Of a stretch of 32,846 bases of DNA, positions 1 to 9,839 are shown piece after piece (position 1 is the stretch's first letter; every line of letters begins with the position of its first letter). The notes under the pieces were generated by a model, which had not been told where the DNA came from, searched no databases, and saw only the letters and a program-made list of their open reading frames with translations. The stretch is from Nemertoderma westbladi. Its lineage: Eukaryota > Xenacoelomorpha > Nemertodermatida > Nemertodermatidae. Both the position numbers and the translations under genes were made by a program. Where the stretch lies: positions 1 through 32,846 of the forward strand of contig JAUCBJ010002223.1 in assembly GCA_032718475.1 (NCBI GenBank). The letters run 5' to 3'.

Positions 1-139
1 GGAGCTTCCTGTACAATTGCCGAAGATTCTCATTGGTTGTTACAATAGTCTCGAACTCAGACGCAGTTTCCGTGTCTACGATCGGGTTTGGGGTTACGGG
101 TACCAGCTGGCGGTTGCGTAAGTTGTAGGTGTGCGTCGC
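1..139 (-). CDS. Candidate exon of an unrecognised split gene, cut by the window edge
   Basis: On the minus strand an open frame of 46 codons runs from 139 to the window edge. It begins directly after a plausible 3' splice site: TTTATGTATTTAG reads into position 139, preceded by a T-rich stretch. The peptide starts ATHTYNLRNRQLVPVTP and goes on to an acidic, threonine-rich part ending near NLRQLYRKL, a composition that looks coding rather than like the AT-rich spacer. The acceptor is in phase 0. I do not recognise the protein. If the exon is real, the adjacent 27-bp minisatellite lies in its upstream intron. The other two minus frames contain stops. The call rests on one splice signal and a short open frame. 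Confidence 0.33.
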
Positions 140-212
140 CTAAATACATAAACAAATATACCTGTACTAGCTAGTACCACAATAATAGGACAAATACAAA
201 CACCACAAATGC

Positions 213-2205
213 TTACCGCGATATAGTACAAGTATACCAGTACCGCGATATAGTACAAGTATACCAGTTCCGCGACATGGTACAAATATACCAGTACCAC
301 GATATGGTACAAATATACCAGTACCGCGATATGGTACAAATATACCCGTACCACGATATGGTACAAATATACCAGTACCACGATATGGTACAAATATACC
401 CGTACCACGATATGGTACAAATATACCAGTACCACGATATGGTACAAATATACCAGTACCGCGATATGGTACAAATATACCAGTACCACGATATGGTACA
501 AGTATACCAGTTCCGCGACATGGTACAAATATACCAGTACCGCGATGTAGTACAAGTATACCAGTACCACGATATGGTACAAATATACCAGTACCGCGAT
601 ATAGTACAAGTATACCAGTTCCGCGACATGGTACAAATATACCAGTACCACGATATGGTACAAATATACCAGTACCGCGATATGGTACAAATATACCCGT
701 ACCACGATATGGTACAAATATACCAGTACCACGATATGGTACAAATATACCCGTACCACGATATGGTACAAATATACCAGTACCACGATATGGTACAAAT
801 ATACCAGTACCGCGATATGGTACAAATATACCAGTACCACGATATGGTACAAGTATACCAGTTCCGCGACATGGTACAAATATACCAGTACCACGATATG
901 GTACAAATATACCAGTACCGCGATATGGTACAAATATACCCGTACCACGATATGGTACAAATATACCAGTACCACGATATGGTACAAATATACCAGTACC
1001 GCGATATGGTACAAATATACCAGTACCGCGATATAGTACAAGTATACCAGTTCCGCGACATGGTACAAATATACCAGTACCACGATATGGTACAAATATA
1101 CCAGTACCGCGATATGGTACAAATATACCCGTACCACGATATGGTACAAATATACCAGTACCACGATATGGTACAAATATACCAGTACCGCGACATGGTA
1201 CAAATATACCAGTACCACGATATGGTACAAATATACCAGTACCACGATATGGTACAAATATACCAGTACCACGATATGGTACAAATATACCAGTACCACG
1301 ATATGGTACAAATATACCAGTGCCGCGATATGGTACAAATATACCAGTACCACGATATGGTACAAATATACCAGTACCACGATATGGTACAAATATACCA
1401 GTACCGCGATATAGTACAATTATACCAGTACCACGATATGGTACAAATATACCAGTACCGCGATATGGTACAAATATACCAGTACCACGATATGGTACAA
1501 ATATACCAGTACCACGATATGGTACAAATATACCAGTACCGCGATATGGTAGAAATATACCAGTACCAAGATATGGTACAAATATACCAGTACCACGATA
1601 TGGTACAAACATACCAGTACCACGATATGGTACAAATATACCAGTACCACGATATGGTACAAATATACCAGTACCACGAGATGGTACAAATATACCAGTA
1701 CCGCGATATGGTACAAATATACCAATACCACGATATGGTACAAATATACCAGTACCGCGATATGGTACAAATATACCAGTACCACGATATGGTACAAATA
1801 TACCAGTAAAACGATATGGTACAAACATACCAGTACCACGATATGGTACAAATATACCAGTAAAACGATATGGTACAAATATACCAGTACCGCGATATGG
1901 TACAAATATACCAGTACCACGATATGGTACAAATATACCAGTACCACGATATGGTACAAATATACCAGTACCACGATATGGTACAAATATACCAGTACCA
2001 CGATATGGTACAAATATACCAGTACCACGATATGGTACAAATATACCAGTACCACGATATGGTACAAATATACCAGTACCACGATATGGTACAAATATAC
2101 CAGTACCACGATATGGTACAAATATACCAGTACCACGATATGGTACAAATATACCAGTACCACGATATGGTACAAATATACCAGTACCACGATATGGTAC
2201 AAATT
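213..2205. repeat. 27-bp minisatellite, about 74 tandem copies
   Basis: The unit contains GATATGGTACAAATATACC followed by AGTACCAC, and each unit holds an inverted GGTAC/GTACC pair. Most differences are single substitutions (CAC/CGC, AAA/AAG, CCAG/CCCG, and a GTTCCGCGACATGG variant). The left half (213 to about 1200) is variant-rich with a higher-order pattern; the right half is nearly homogeneous. Because 27 is a multiple of three, several frames on both strands stay open for hundreds of codons and give nine-residue repeat peptides. This is a by-product of the repeat and is not evidence of a gene. The array ends cleanly at 2205. Confidence 0.97.
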
Positions 2206-2298
2206 AGTGTTTAAACGGGAACACACGTTTCGGGATTTCCAGGATCGGGACCGGGATTATCACTCTCGGGATCCCGATTTTCGGGATTGAAATTTGGG

Positions 2299-3020
2299 AT
2301 AAAATTATAATAATATATAGGTTTATTGCACTATCATGGGCCCTGAGGCCCTTGAAAGCAACATATAAATAAAATAGCCAAGTAGTTAACCCCTATTAGT
2401 TAGTTGACTTGGCTATATCTCCTTAAAATGTACATAGTTTAGTTTTTAATGGTTAAACGACTTTAGAAATCTTCTTTAATTACAAAATTAATAAACTTGT
2501 CGTATCTTATTTTGAAACCCGCCACTGACGTTGCGCGCGCATTGTGTCTCTTGAGGGAGGTTGTTCCAGTCATTTACAACACGACAGCTAAAAAATTATT
2601 TCGAAACTCCCGCTTAGACTTAAGAGGAACTACACTCAACTTGGGTATTGGTGCCCCATTATTCGACATCGAAACCAATTTGTCTTGTTTGATTCGGACG
2701 GCTGGAGTCTTGCAACTTGAACCATTTATTTTCAATATTATCTATACTGTTGATAATTTTTAAGGTTTGAATCATTCTTTTTCTCCAATCTGATAGAGTT
2801 GTAAGACCGATCTGAGCTAATTTCTCCTTATAAGATCGCGTCAGACCTGCAATATTCCTAACAAATCTTCTCTGAACGTCCTCAATCAAATTAACAGCCA
2901 TGGATTCCATGCCTGGTTTGAGTATTCTAAATGGAACCAAATACGGTGTTTATATAGTTGAACAAGATTATGCTTGTCACGATATGTGAAAGTTGCCAAT
3001 AGCTGTCCGACAGTCCGACA
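2299..3020 (-). mobile_element. Decayed 3' end of a LINE (CR1/Jockey-like reverse transcriptase C-terminus plus 3' UTR)
   Basis: Read on the minus strand, three frames in succession give the typical C-terminal part of a non-LTR retrotransposon reverse transcriptase. First comes QLLATFTYRDKHNLVQLYKH with HLEYSNQAWNPWL (about 3020-2900). Then, after a frame change, IEDVQRRFVRNIAGL to IQTLKIINS (about 2905-2720). After another change, VVNDWNNLPQET ends at TAA (2488-2490). These match the conserved YRDK, LEY..W.P, E.VQRR and VV.DWN.LP blocks of CR1/Jockey-type elements. About 190 bp of 3' UTR follows, with two hairpins, an AATAAA motif (2327-2322, minus strand) and an ATT-rich tail near 2300-2320. 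The copy is 5'-truncated and frameshifted, so it is not active. The exact clade cannot be settled by eye. Confidence 0.85.
2338..2416 (-). other. Two hairpins in the LINE 3' UTR
   Basis: ATAGCCAAGT (2374-2383) pairs perfectly with ACTTGGCTAT (2407-2416) across a 23-nt loop. GGGCC (2338-2342) pairs with GGCCC (2347-2351) across CTGA. Both lie downstream of the reverse transcriptase stop and before the AT-rich tail. Some LINE families carry stem-loops here that their own reverse transcriptase recognises; that function is inferred. Confidence 0.55.
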
Positions 3021-3871
3021 TGTTTATTTGCCTTCAGTTATTAAGTATAAGTGACGGGTTTTGGGTAACACTCACTTTATCTTACACTTCTGAAATAATT
3101 GTAAGATAAAGTTATATTAAAATTATCTTAGAATTGATTACTGGATGGTTTACTGACATATCAATTCGATATAATCATAACAATTCCCTTCTGCTGCAAC
3201 TATTTATCAGATATTCAAGAAATTTACTTAATAACTGTTTGTACTTCGGGATCCCGTTCCAAAAACAGTTGACTTGTTTAATTTCATTATCGTTCGTTGT
3301 ATCAACATTAGGGTGTCCCAAAAAAATAAAAATTTCGAAAATGTCCGCTCTCACCCCAAAATCAGTTGCTCCTTCCCAAAATAATAGTTCTTTCAAAGTT
3401 TGAGGACTTTTGAAAGTGTTTCAGAGGTACCTCAAAGACAGGAAAGATTTCGGCGACTTACGTGATTCATCGCGTAAGGTACTATTATGCGTATAATATT
3501 ATCTCTAGAATTGAAATACGGAGCTGAAAATGAAGCAAACCATTAAACTTATAATTTCACAAGCTCTCTTTTGAGTGGTTGCATTAATATGTTTCAATTT
3601 TATGATTTAAAAATATAATACCAGCAGGTCAGGCGAGATTGATTTAAATTAATACTAATAAATATATCACAATAAATGAATAAATTGACAATATCAATAA
3701 GAAACATGCGCTGTGATTAGTATTAACAAATAATAATATTGACTATATACAATATATAGATAGGACCTACTACAGTTTCATACAACAGTGCTTGTGAGAT
3801 CACCAGTCACAACAAAGATAAATTAAAAAAAAAATTAATACTAAATGAAAGTCCTATGAGTTTTACAATAA
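3021..3871. other. AT-rich spacer without a supported gene
   Basis: Short open frames occur on both strands at 3134-3403, but neither shows a recognisable domain and they overlap each other. A perfect palindrome CGGGATCCCG lies at 3247-3256; the same 10-mer occurs at 2267-2276 on the other side of the LINE remnant. The stretch GGGTGTCCCAAAAAAATAAA near 3311 resembles the ends of some DNA transposons, but no partner end was found. Confidence 0.6.
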
Positions 3872-4935
3872 TTAAAGCTTCATTAAGCATGAGCTATCAG
3901 TTGATGTAAAGTTCTTTCTATGCCACTCAACAAATTGCAGCAGATATTGCTTTTGATCTTCATCAACAGTAGAAGAGTTAAACTCTTTTATAAGTCCAAT
4001 AAATTGCTCAGCAAGGTCATTAACTACTGCTAAGTTGTCTACTAGTTCTTTCCCATTACAGTATGAACGACATTTAGGCCACTCAGTAACAGGAACCTGC
4101 AAAAAGGTGATATCTATGCCCATAATTTCAAAGAATGACTTTGACGGGGTCAATTCACATACATTTGTCGGTAAAACTCTCAGTTTGTGAGAACGATCCT
4201 TCTCAATGATGTTTTCAGTTATCTTCTGTTTATCAGAATCAGAAATTGTACTGGTGAAGATAATAAGGGCAGAGAGCTCGGGGGTTGAGTACCATGAATG
4301 CCGCAACATTGTCCTTAATCCTGCTTCTTTGATTTGTGGATCATCATAGTCATTGAGTAGTTGAATGACATTAATGTCATTCAAGGGAGCATCCGATGAG
4401 ATTCTACAAGAGAACCATGCCTTCAAGTATATTGCTATAACAAATCGGTTAAATCTTTGCACAGCTAGTAATTCCGATCCATGGAGTTTCATGTTCGTTT
4501 CATTGCCATTATATAATATTTCACAATTAAGTGTATATATGGCCTTTGCCATCCAACGGGCATGGTGCATTGCTCCAGGTTTTCGAATAACGAAATCACA
4601 AGAAATGCCAGTAAACCATGCTGCTAGCTGCAAAAATTCGCGATAATCCTCACGTGAATCCTCTCGTGAATAGCTATCACATCATGAGTTGCTGATTCTA
4701 AAGGTGTGCCGTCACGTTTGGCCTTATTGAGGATTGGCCAACATTCTTTTATTCGTTTAAACAATGCGACATCAGGCCCGCTCGATGGTCCAAAACACAC
4801 AACGAACACATCCCCCAAGAATACTTCGTACATGTGATGTCTACACGACAGCCATAGTATATCCTTCTTTAGTTCCTTCTAAATTATCATTGCAGCACCT
4901 TTATGCCTGCCAGTGTTGCTATAAGTAGTGTAACG
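3872..4935 (-). pseudogene. Broken transposon-type gene of an unnamed invertebrate multicopy family
   Basis: Read on the minus strand from about 4935 down, the frame gives SNTGRHKGAAMII, an in-frame TAG (4879-4881), KELKKDILWLSCRHHMYEVF, GPSSGPDVALFKRIKECWP, a frame change near 4660-4690, then SREDYREFLQLAAWFTG, RKPGAMHHARWMAKAIYTL, and a helical C-terminal part ending at a stop at 3872. The blocks NTG..GA, CRHH.YE, GPSSGP and RKPGA.HHARW recur in uncharacterised multicopy proteins of cnidarians, molluscs and arthropods, which I take to be transposon-derived. A Tyr sits where related copies, as I recall them, have Asp before TT.SNTG. The last 253 codons are intact and low in damage, so the insertion is fairly young. 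No terminal inverted repeats were found around it, so the superfamily is open. One nonsense codon and one frame change argue against function. Confidence 0.68.
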
Positions 4936-6154
4936 TAACAACAACATAGTGGAGCTGGAAAGGGTACACTTTTAATTGCCCCCCCCCCCCTCCATACACT
5001 AATGGTATGAGGTCCACTAGTTACAAATTTACAATGTCGTAACTGTTGTGATAACCGGTTAATCGATAACCGAAGTAACGTATCCTCACTATTTATCGTA
5101 ACTTGTGATCCACAAATAAATATAGAAAATGTTTAGTTAGTTTGTAAAATCATTACAATTTAATAATCACCACAGAATAAAGATCAAGCGATTTCGTCGG
5201 CGCATTAATAAATTAAATACCAGTGATCCCATGCTAATGAACGAACGAAGAATGACAGATTATATTAAAAAAATATATCTAATAATTTAATAACCTTTAA
5301 TCAATAATTATGTAGCTTGTAAAAAATTTAAATGAAAAAAAAATATGTACCAATGAAATCTAGGAATGAATGTTTGTTAGAGCTGGACAATTTAAATTTT
5401 TTTATGAATTTTAAGACAAAACTCTTTTATGTTATTATATTATGATATGATTAGCATTAAATACTCGCCAATCAATAAAACGATTATTAGATGAGTAGAT
5501 AATTTTGTCAGATCCTGAATGCTTGTTAGCTTGCGAGACTGCTTGATTAGCACATCGACAATGTAAGTAGAGAGTTTCAATAATATCACCAATTATATAC
5601 ATAATTAATTAATTATAATCGACGTTCAACATTAACCAGACAAAATACCTTACGTCTGTACGGTAACTAATATATACCTACATGACACACGGAAACACTT
5701 TATCATTACGTAAAGCACAATAGTGGTCACAAAAAAAGCTAAGCCAACATGGTAACAATGACATGTAAATATTTTAATAAAGTAATATATAGTCAGTGTT
5801 TATTGCTGTAGATATAGAATTCTGTTATTAAAAAAAAATAAATACGAAAGGTCAGTTAAGGAATTTGTCACAAAAAACATTTTGCCTATAGAAACAATTG
5901 GTGCAGCATCTTAGGTAGGAGAATATTACGATGATACACAATACTCAACTGCTTTACTATAACACCGTGTAATAATAGTCTATAAGCAGACTGCCGTTCG
6001 CTTGTACTGTATAACAACACTGAGTGGTCGGTAACAGCCGGACGGACTAATGAGATCGGCACTGCGGTAAATACGTCGACCCCTTACCAGAACAATGGCG
6101 TCCACAGCACAATCCAAAAGGATGAATTACCAGCTACTAGAACCCGCGATATCG
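4936..6154. other. AT-rich intergenic stretch
   Basis: No gene is supported here. It contains a 12-base C tract (4979-4990) and many A/T runs. The last 150 bases before 6155 are richer in GC and are probably the 3' UTR of the minus-strand PCYOX1-like gene. A minus-strand AATAAA lies near 5803, about 350 bp past the PCYOX1 stop. Confidence 0.6.
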
Positions 6155-7642
6155 TTAGAGTTCAACGCGATCGGATGGAGAACCTCGACTAGGTCTGGTA
6201 TCCGTTAAAGTCCCGGATTTAATGAGATCCTTTCGGATCATGAGAGCGCAGTTCCGGGCGCCGATGGCGGACATCTCGGCGGCAGAGGCCGCCCACTCGA
6301 TGGCGTTAATGTAGCAGAGACGATCGGCCAATCGGAAGGGAGGAAAACTGGAAGAGTTCAAACTGGGGAAGTGCGGATAGGCGGCCGTCCAATCAACGAC
6401 CCGCACCTCGTCGTAGTTGGAGAACAGCTGATTCAACTCATTCTGAGTCAGCAGTTTCTTCGAGAAGACTTTCCAGTAGCGATTGGATGTGTTCGAGGAA
6501 GGTTCTGTGGTAGGGAGGTTGACTGCGAGACTGTTGAACATGTCGGTGGAGTTATCGGTGGTTAGAACGGCTCGCGGGCATTGCGAAGGTGAATCGCAGT
6601 TAAAGTACTCCGCGTTGGGGGAGCCGGACACGAAACTGGCGACGGTTCGATGGAAGCGACCGGGGAACGGGAAGCTGACACCGGGGACACCGGATATCGT
6701 CAGGTTGCTGGTGTCCGCAGTCAGCGGGGTTGCCACGACAACCGCGTCGCATAGCAACGCGGAGACGCTGTCCCCCCGGGCGGAGGGGACCACGGTAACG
6801 GCGTATCCGCGGTCCGTGGCGACGATGGAAGTCGCGGTCCCGCGGACGAGGTTCGCGGATCGGTGGATGAGCGCCTCTACGACCAACCGGTTGCCACCCC
6901 GAACCGACCAGAGCCCGGGCATAGCGCCCGCAACGCCCACCGCCCCCGAGAATCCGTTGAGTTGGGAGGCGGACTGGCCGTAATTAACCCGGGATACCGC
7001 CCCGATTAGTTCCCTAAGGAAACGCTCTGAGAACCCGGAGCCTTCCATAAACTTGTAGAGATTCTTCCCAACTGCCCCGCCTAAACCCGCGGTTTCTATC
7101 AGCTCCGCCACGCTATCGAATACTCTCCCATCATCCTGCTCTTTGTAGATATTCATAAACTTCCCAATAAAGTCGTTGACCCAGTAATGAAGCCGAAACG
7201 CGTCCAGACCGTATCTCCATAGAAACGAAATGTAATTGAGTGCGGTGTATTGGGATTCGAGGAATGCGAACTTTGTTCCATCCCAGAGACCCATCGGCTC
7301 AGATGGGGGTTTCTTCTTGTGTAGACCCAACAGACTAGTAAAGTTTACCATGTATCTATTGGCGGGATGTATTATAGAGCCGCCTGACTCGTGTGGTAGA
7401 CCCCCTAGATTGATGGTTGCTAAACGACCGCCAACAGTAGCGGTTTCTATGACGGTTATAGAAGCCTTAGGGACTAGGTCTCGCAGGAAGTAGGAGGTGG
7501 CCGCCCCGCCTATACCGCCTCCTATTATACAGATAGAGGGCGCCGCCAGGTCGTTGGGGCTTTCATTAGCATCGGAAACACAATCGGTAGATCCACACAA
7601 AAACAATAGGGCCAACAATAATATCATTCGATGAGAAAGCAT
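6155..7642 (-). CDS. PCYOX1: Prenylcysteine oxidase (PCYOX1/PCYOX1L type)
   Basis: This FAD-dependent thioether oxidase cleaves farnesyl- or geranylgeranyl-cysteine, left from breakdown of prenylated proteins, to cysteine, the prenyl aldehyde and H2O2; the vertebrate enzyme is lysosomal. From the ATG at 7642 the protein has 495 residues (human about 505). It has a hydrophobic signal peptide (about 1-22, MLSHRMILLLALLFLCG), the FAD-binding IIGGGIGG (39-46), VGGRLAT (70-76), ESGGSIIHP (85-93), RVNYGQS (218-224), GLWSVRGGN (243-251), VVATPL (302-307), AVLTTDNS (358-365) and a C-terminal YINAIEWAASAAEMSAIGA block (444-462) that closes the FAD site. The ATG at 7642 has A at -3; upstream ATG 7678 has a poor context and would make an unusual signal peptide; ATG 7627 is also possible. 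There is no intron, although vertebrate PCYOX1 has several. The C-terminus is RVEL; vertebrate PCYOX1 ends KTEL. The family call is firm; PCYOX1 versus PCYOX1L is not resolved. Confidence 0.95.
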   Translation of the reverse strand: MLSHRMILLLALLFLCGSTDCVSDANESPNDLAAPSICIIGGGIGGAATSYFLRDLVPKASITVIETATVGGRLATINLGGLPHESGGSIIHPANRYMVNFTSLLGLHKKKPPSEPMGLWDGTKFAFLESQYTALNYISFLWRYGLDAFRLHYWVNDFIGKFMNIYKEQDDGRVFDSVAELIETAGLGGAVGKNLYKFMEGSGFSERFLRELIGAVSRVNYGQSASQLNGFSGAVGVAGAMPGLWSVRGGNRLVVEALIHRSANLVRGTATSIVATDRGYAVTVVPSARGDSVSALLCDAVVVATPLTADTSNLTISGVPGVSFPFPGRFHRTVASFVSGSPNAEYFNCDSPSQCPRAVLTTDNSTDMFNSLAVNLPTTEPSSNTSNRYWKVFSKKLLTQNELNQLFSNYDEVRVVDWTAAYPHFPSLNSSSFPPFRLADRLCYINAIEWAASAAEMSAIGARNCALMIRKDLIKSGTLTDTRPSRGSPSDRVEL

Positions 7643-8226
7643 TGTTACCAAGAGATAGGCAGATAGCGAGATAGGCATAAGAATACGAAATACACCCAAA
7701 TAGCGATAGGCCTACAGAGATATGATAATAATGATATCCTACACTATCAGATCAGGTCTGGCAGTATGTCAGACGAATATGGAATACGGTACTACCGTAC
7801 TCGTGTACTGTAAGCTACTTGGAGTAACGGCAATTGCACAGCTGTTAAAGGTGTTATATACGGCTGAAAGATATGAATGTTGTTCTTGTTAGGAAGTCTT
7901 CAATCCAGTCTAGAAAGTTTGAACTCCACCAAAATCTAACCAACGATTATTTTCAATGGTTATTTTAAATGTCAATGGTTTTATAGTTCGAGCAGCAAAA
8001 TTAAAAATAATTTATTAGTATAACATAAGTTAGGATATTAGAGGGAAATTTGAATCAGAAAGATACCTAATGCTAATACAGCAGTCAGTAGGCCTAACTA
8101 GTTAATGTGAAACACTGAGCGTAGTAGGTCAACACTGCAACAAAAGTAATATAATCATTCTTCTTCTGTCAGTCTGTACGACAACAACTGTAATAGACAA
8201 TATAGTTAGTTATTATACCTTTAACG
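7643..8226. promoter_or_regulatory. Divergent promoter region between PCYOX1-like and FAM185A-like genes
   Basis: The two genes start back to back, with 584 bp between their chosen start codons. The region must hold both 5' UTRs and both promoters, which may be shared. No clear TATA box or CpG-dense stretch was seen. The assignment follows from gene orientation only. Confidence 0.5.
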
Positions 8227-9321
8227 ATGTGTCGGCAGTTTTTGTTGCTTTTATCCAAAAGCGCTAATAAAATAATCGGCAGTCCCAAACCACGTTGTCT
8301 ACACACGGGTCAGCTAAACTACGCACGGGGAAACATCGTGAAACAATCAATGGGAATGTTCGGAGTCTTTCATTTGAAGGCTGACCTCATAGGTAAACTA
8401 ATAATCGATACGGCGGACCCGCTAGACTACCCAAGTGGGGAAGTTGCTGTAATCCAACACGATCTAACGGAACCGGTAGACTGCGAGACAGACAGAGAAG
8501 GAGGCGTAAGGTGCACGGTACCGGAGGCACCGACCGCTACGGTAAGGTGTTCCATCCCACCCAGAGCTAATCTATCTGTAGTAACCGAGAAATGCCAGTC
8601 GTTAATAGTAGACCACTTGGAGAACGACAGTATAGATATTGATATCGGAAAAGGCGACTGCAAATTAATTAACTTGCGAAGTCAAACGTGTAGTGTATTT
8701 GTACGGGAAGGGAATGTAATGTCCACGGGAGTGTTACTGGGGAAACTGTCAGCGAACTTGGGGAATAATTCATCGTTTACGTGTGACAACATCCAAGGTG
8801 GACCTGTTGATATCAGGTCAGAAGCAGGTGAGGTCAGAGTGGATGCCTTATACGGAGATAGTGCCGCGGTCCAATCAAACTCAGGTGCAATCCTTATTGG
8901 TAGTTGTCATGGAAACGTGACGTGTAGGAGTGACTCGGGGGATGTGGATATTAAGTCGGTTTACGGGTCTGCCTGTCTTTCGAGTGGTTCTGGAAATGTG
9001 ACCGCTTACATTGATAAACTAATAACGGGATCAGTTAATAATGGGCTGGTAGTTAATACGGATACAGGGAATATTGCGATATCCCTTCCAGAAGATATCA
9101 ACGCGAATATTAATATTTCTGCTCGGGACTTTGATATCGATAGTGATATAGATCTTGTTGTAGACAGCGATGAAGTTATTGATGGAGATACGAAAAACGT
9201 GGTCGGGCAGGTAGGGTATCAGGATACCGATACATTAATAGAGGCGATATCAGCTCAAGGTGACGTGAGTGTCACTAGGAAATCTTGGTTCCAGACAACG
9301 GGTATTGGACTAACTGATTAA
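8227..9321 (+). CDS. FAM185A: FAM185A-like protein (DUF4097 beta-helix, probably mitochondrial)
   Basis: The protein has 364 residues, close to vertebrate FAM185A (about 390). The first 52 residues carry Lys and Arg but no Asp or Glu, which fits a mitochondrial presequence. From about 105 to 300 short beta-strand repeats follow, with turns such as RSEAGEVRVDALYGDSA, QSNSGAILIGSCHGNVTC, RSDSGDVDIKSVYGSAC and SSGSGNV, typical of the DUF4097 putative-adhesin fold, a right-handed beta-helix. An Asp-rich segment (302-322) and a conserved-looking tail with QGDVSVTRKSWF (344-355) end it. Molecular function is not established for this family. The ATG has A at -3. The gene is one open frame, whereas vertebrate FAM185A is split. 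It is divergent from the PCYOX1-like gene. No strict AATAAA was found in the 500 bp downstream. Confidence 0.85.
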   Translation: MCRQFLLLLSKSANKIIGSPKPRCLHTGQLNYARGNIVKQSMGMFGVFHLKADLIGKLIIDTADPLDYPSGEVAVIQHDLTEPVDCETDREGGVRCTVPEAPTATVRCSIPPRANLSVVTEKCQSLIVDHLENDSIDIDIGKGDCKLINLRSQTCSVFVREGNVMSTGVLLGKLSANLGNNSSFTCDNIQGGPVDIRSEAGEVRVDALYGDSAAVQSNSGAILIGSCHGNVTCRSDSGDVDIKSVYGSACLSSGSGNVTAYIDKLITGSVNNGLVVNTDTGNIAISLPEDINANINISARDFDIDSDIDLVVDSDEVIDGDTKNVVGQVGYQDTDTLIEAISAQGDVSVTRKSWFQTTGIGLTD

Positions 9322-9839
9322 ATATATTCGTGTTTGGCTACCTATTTGTGAGACAGGGGGGAACTGGGCGCAAATCCCATCACGGGCGAATCTCGTATCA
9401 ATGTTAAATTATAAATTTAGGGAAAGGAGCAGGTTACCGTGGAACGTTATCAGTAATCAGCTGTTACTTGCGTCGATTTTCCCCTGGAGAGGTATGGATT
9501 TTGATTGCGTCGAAAATTTTTCCCCTATCCGACATTTTGTTATTACTACAGTAGTTAGAAACAGCAATTAATTGCGTTATTTATTTTGTTTGCTTATAAA
9601 AAGTCATAATTTTATAATATTAACAATGTAAATGTCAGTAATGTCCACTAATGTCACAACATGTCCTTAGTAAGAAACAAATGGATGGGAAGGTGGTTGT
9701 TGGTGTTAGAAAGGAGGGGCGGGTGGCTGGTTTGGGCTAGAAGTGGTTAGAATTGAAGAGCTTTTAAAAAAGGTATATATAAATGGGTCACATTTCTCAA
9801 ACATGAGTTGACATAATAGTAATAGCTCTGGGTCATAAT
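9322..9839. other. Intergenic stretch downstream of FAM185A-like
   Basis: No gene is supported. TTGCGTCGATTTTCCCCT near 9470 and TTGCGTCGAAAATTTTTCCC near 9504 form a pair of close direct repeats. A TATATATAA run near 9773 resembles a TATA box on the plus strand, but no plus-strand gene follows within 1.8 kb. Confidence 0.5.

Noticed and set aside
213-2205. Telomeric or subtelomeric repeat
   Set aside because: The unit is not TTAGGG-like and lies next to unique and transposon DNA on both sides; no telomeric hexamers were seen.
94-2226. Long open frames with nine-residue repeats on both strands
   Set aside because: They are products of the 27-bp minisatellite, whose length is a multiple of three. 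All substitutions look neutral with respect to frame.
2497-2763. Plus-strand open frame of 88 codons
   Set aside because: It is antisense to the reverse transcriptase remnant.
3134-3403. Overlapping open frames on both strands
   Set aside because: They have AT-driven composition, no recognisable domain and mutual overlap; neither can be supported.
6483-6983. 166-codon plus-strand open frame
   Set aside because: It is antisense to the conserved middle of PCYOX1, has no domain, and is explained by the GC-rich codons of the real gene.
7643-7699. Longer PCYOX1 N-terminus from a TTG at 7699 or the ATG at 7678
   Set aside because: TTG is an unlikely start in an animal, and the ATG at 7678 has a poor context and adds 12 residues before an otherwise normal signal peptide. 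ATG 7642 has A at -3.
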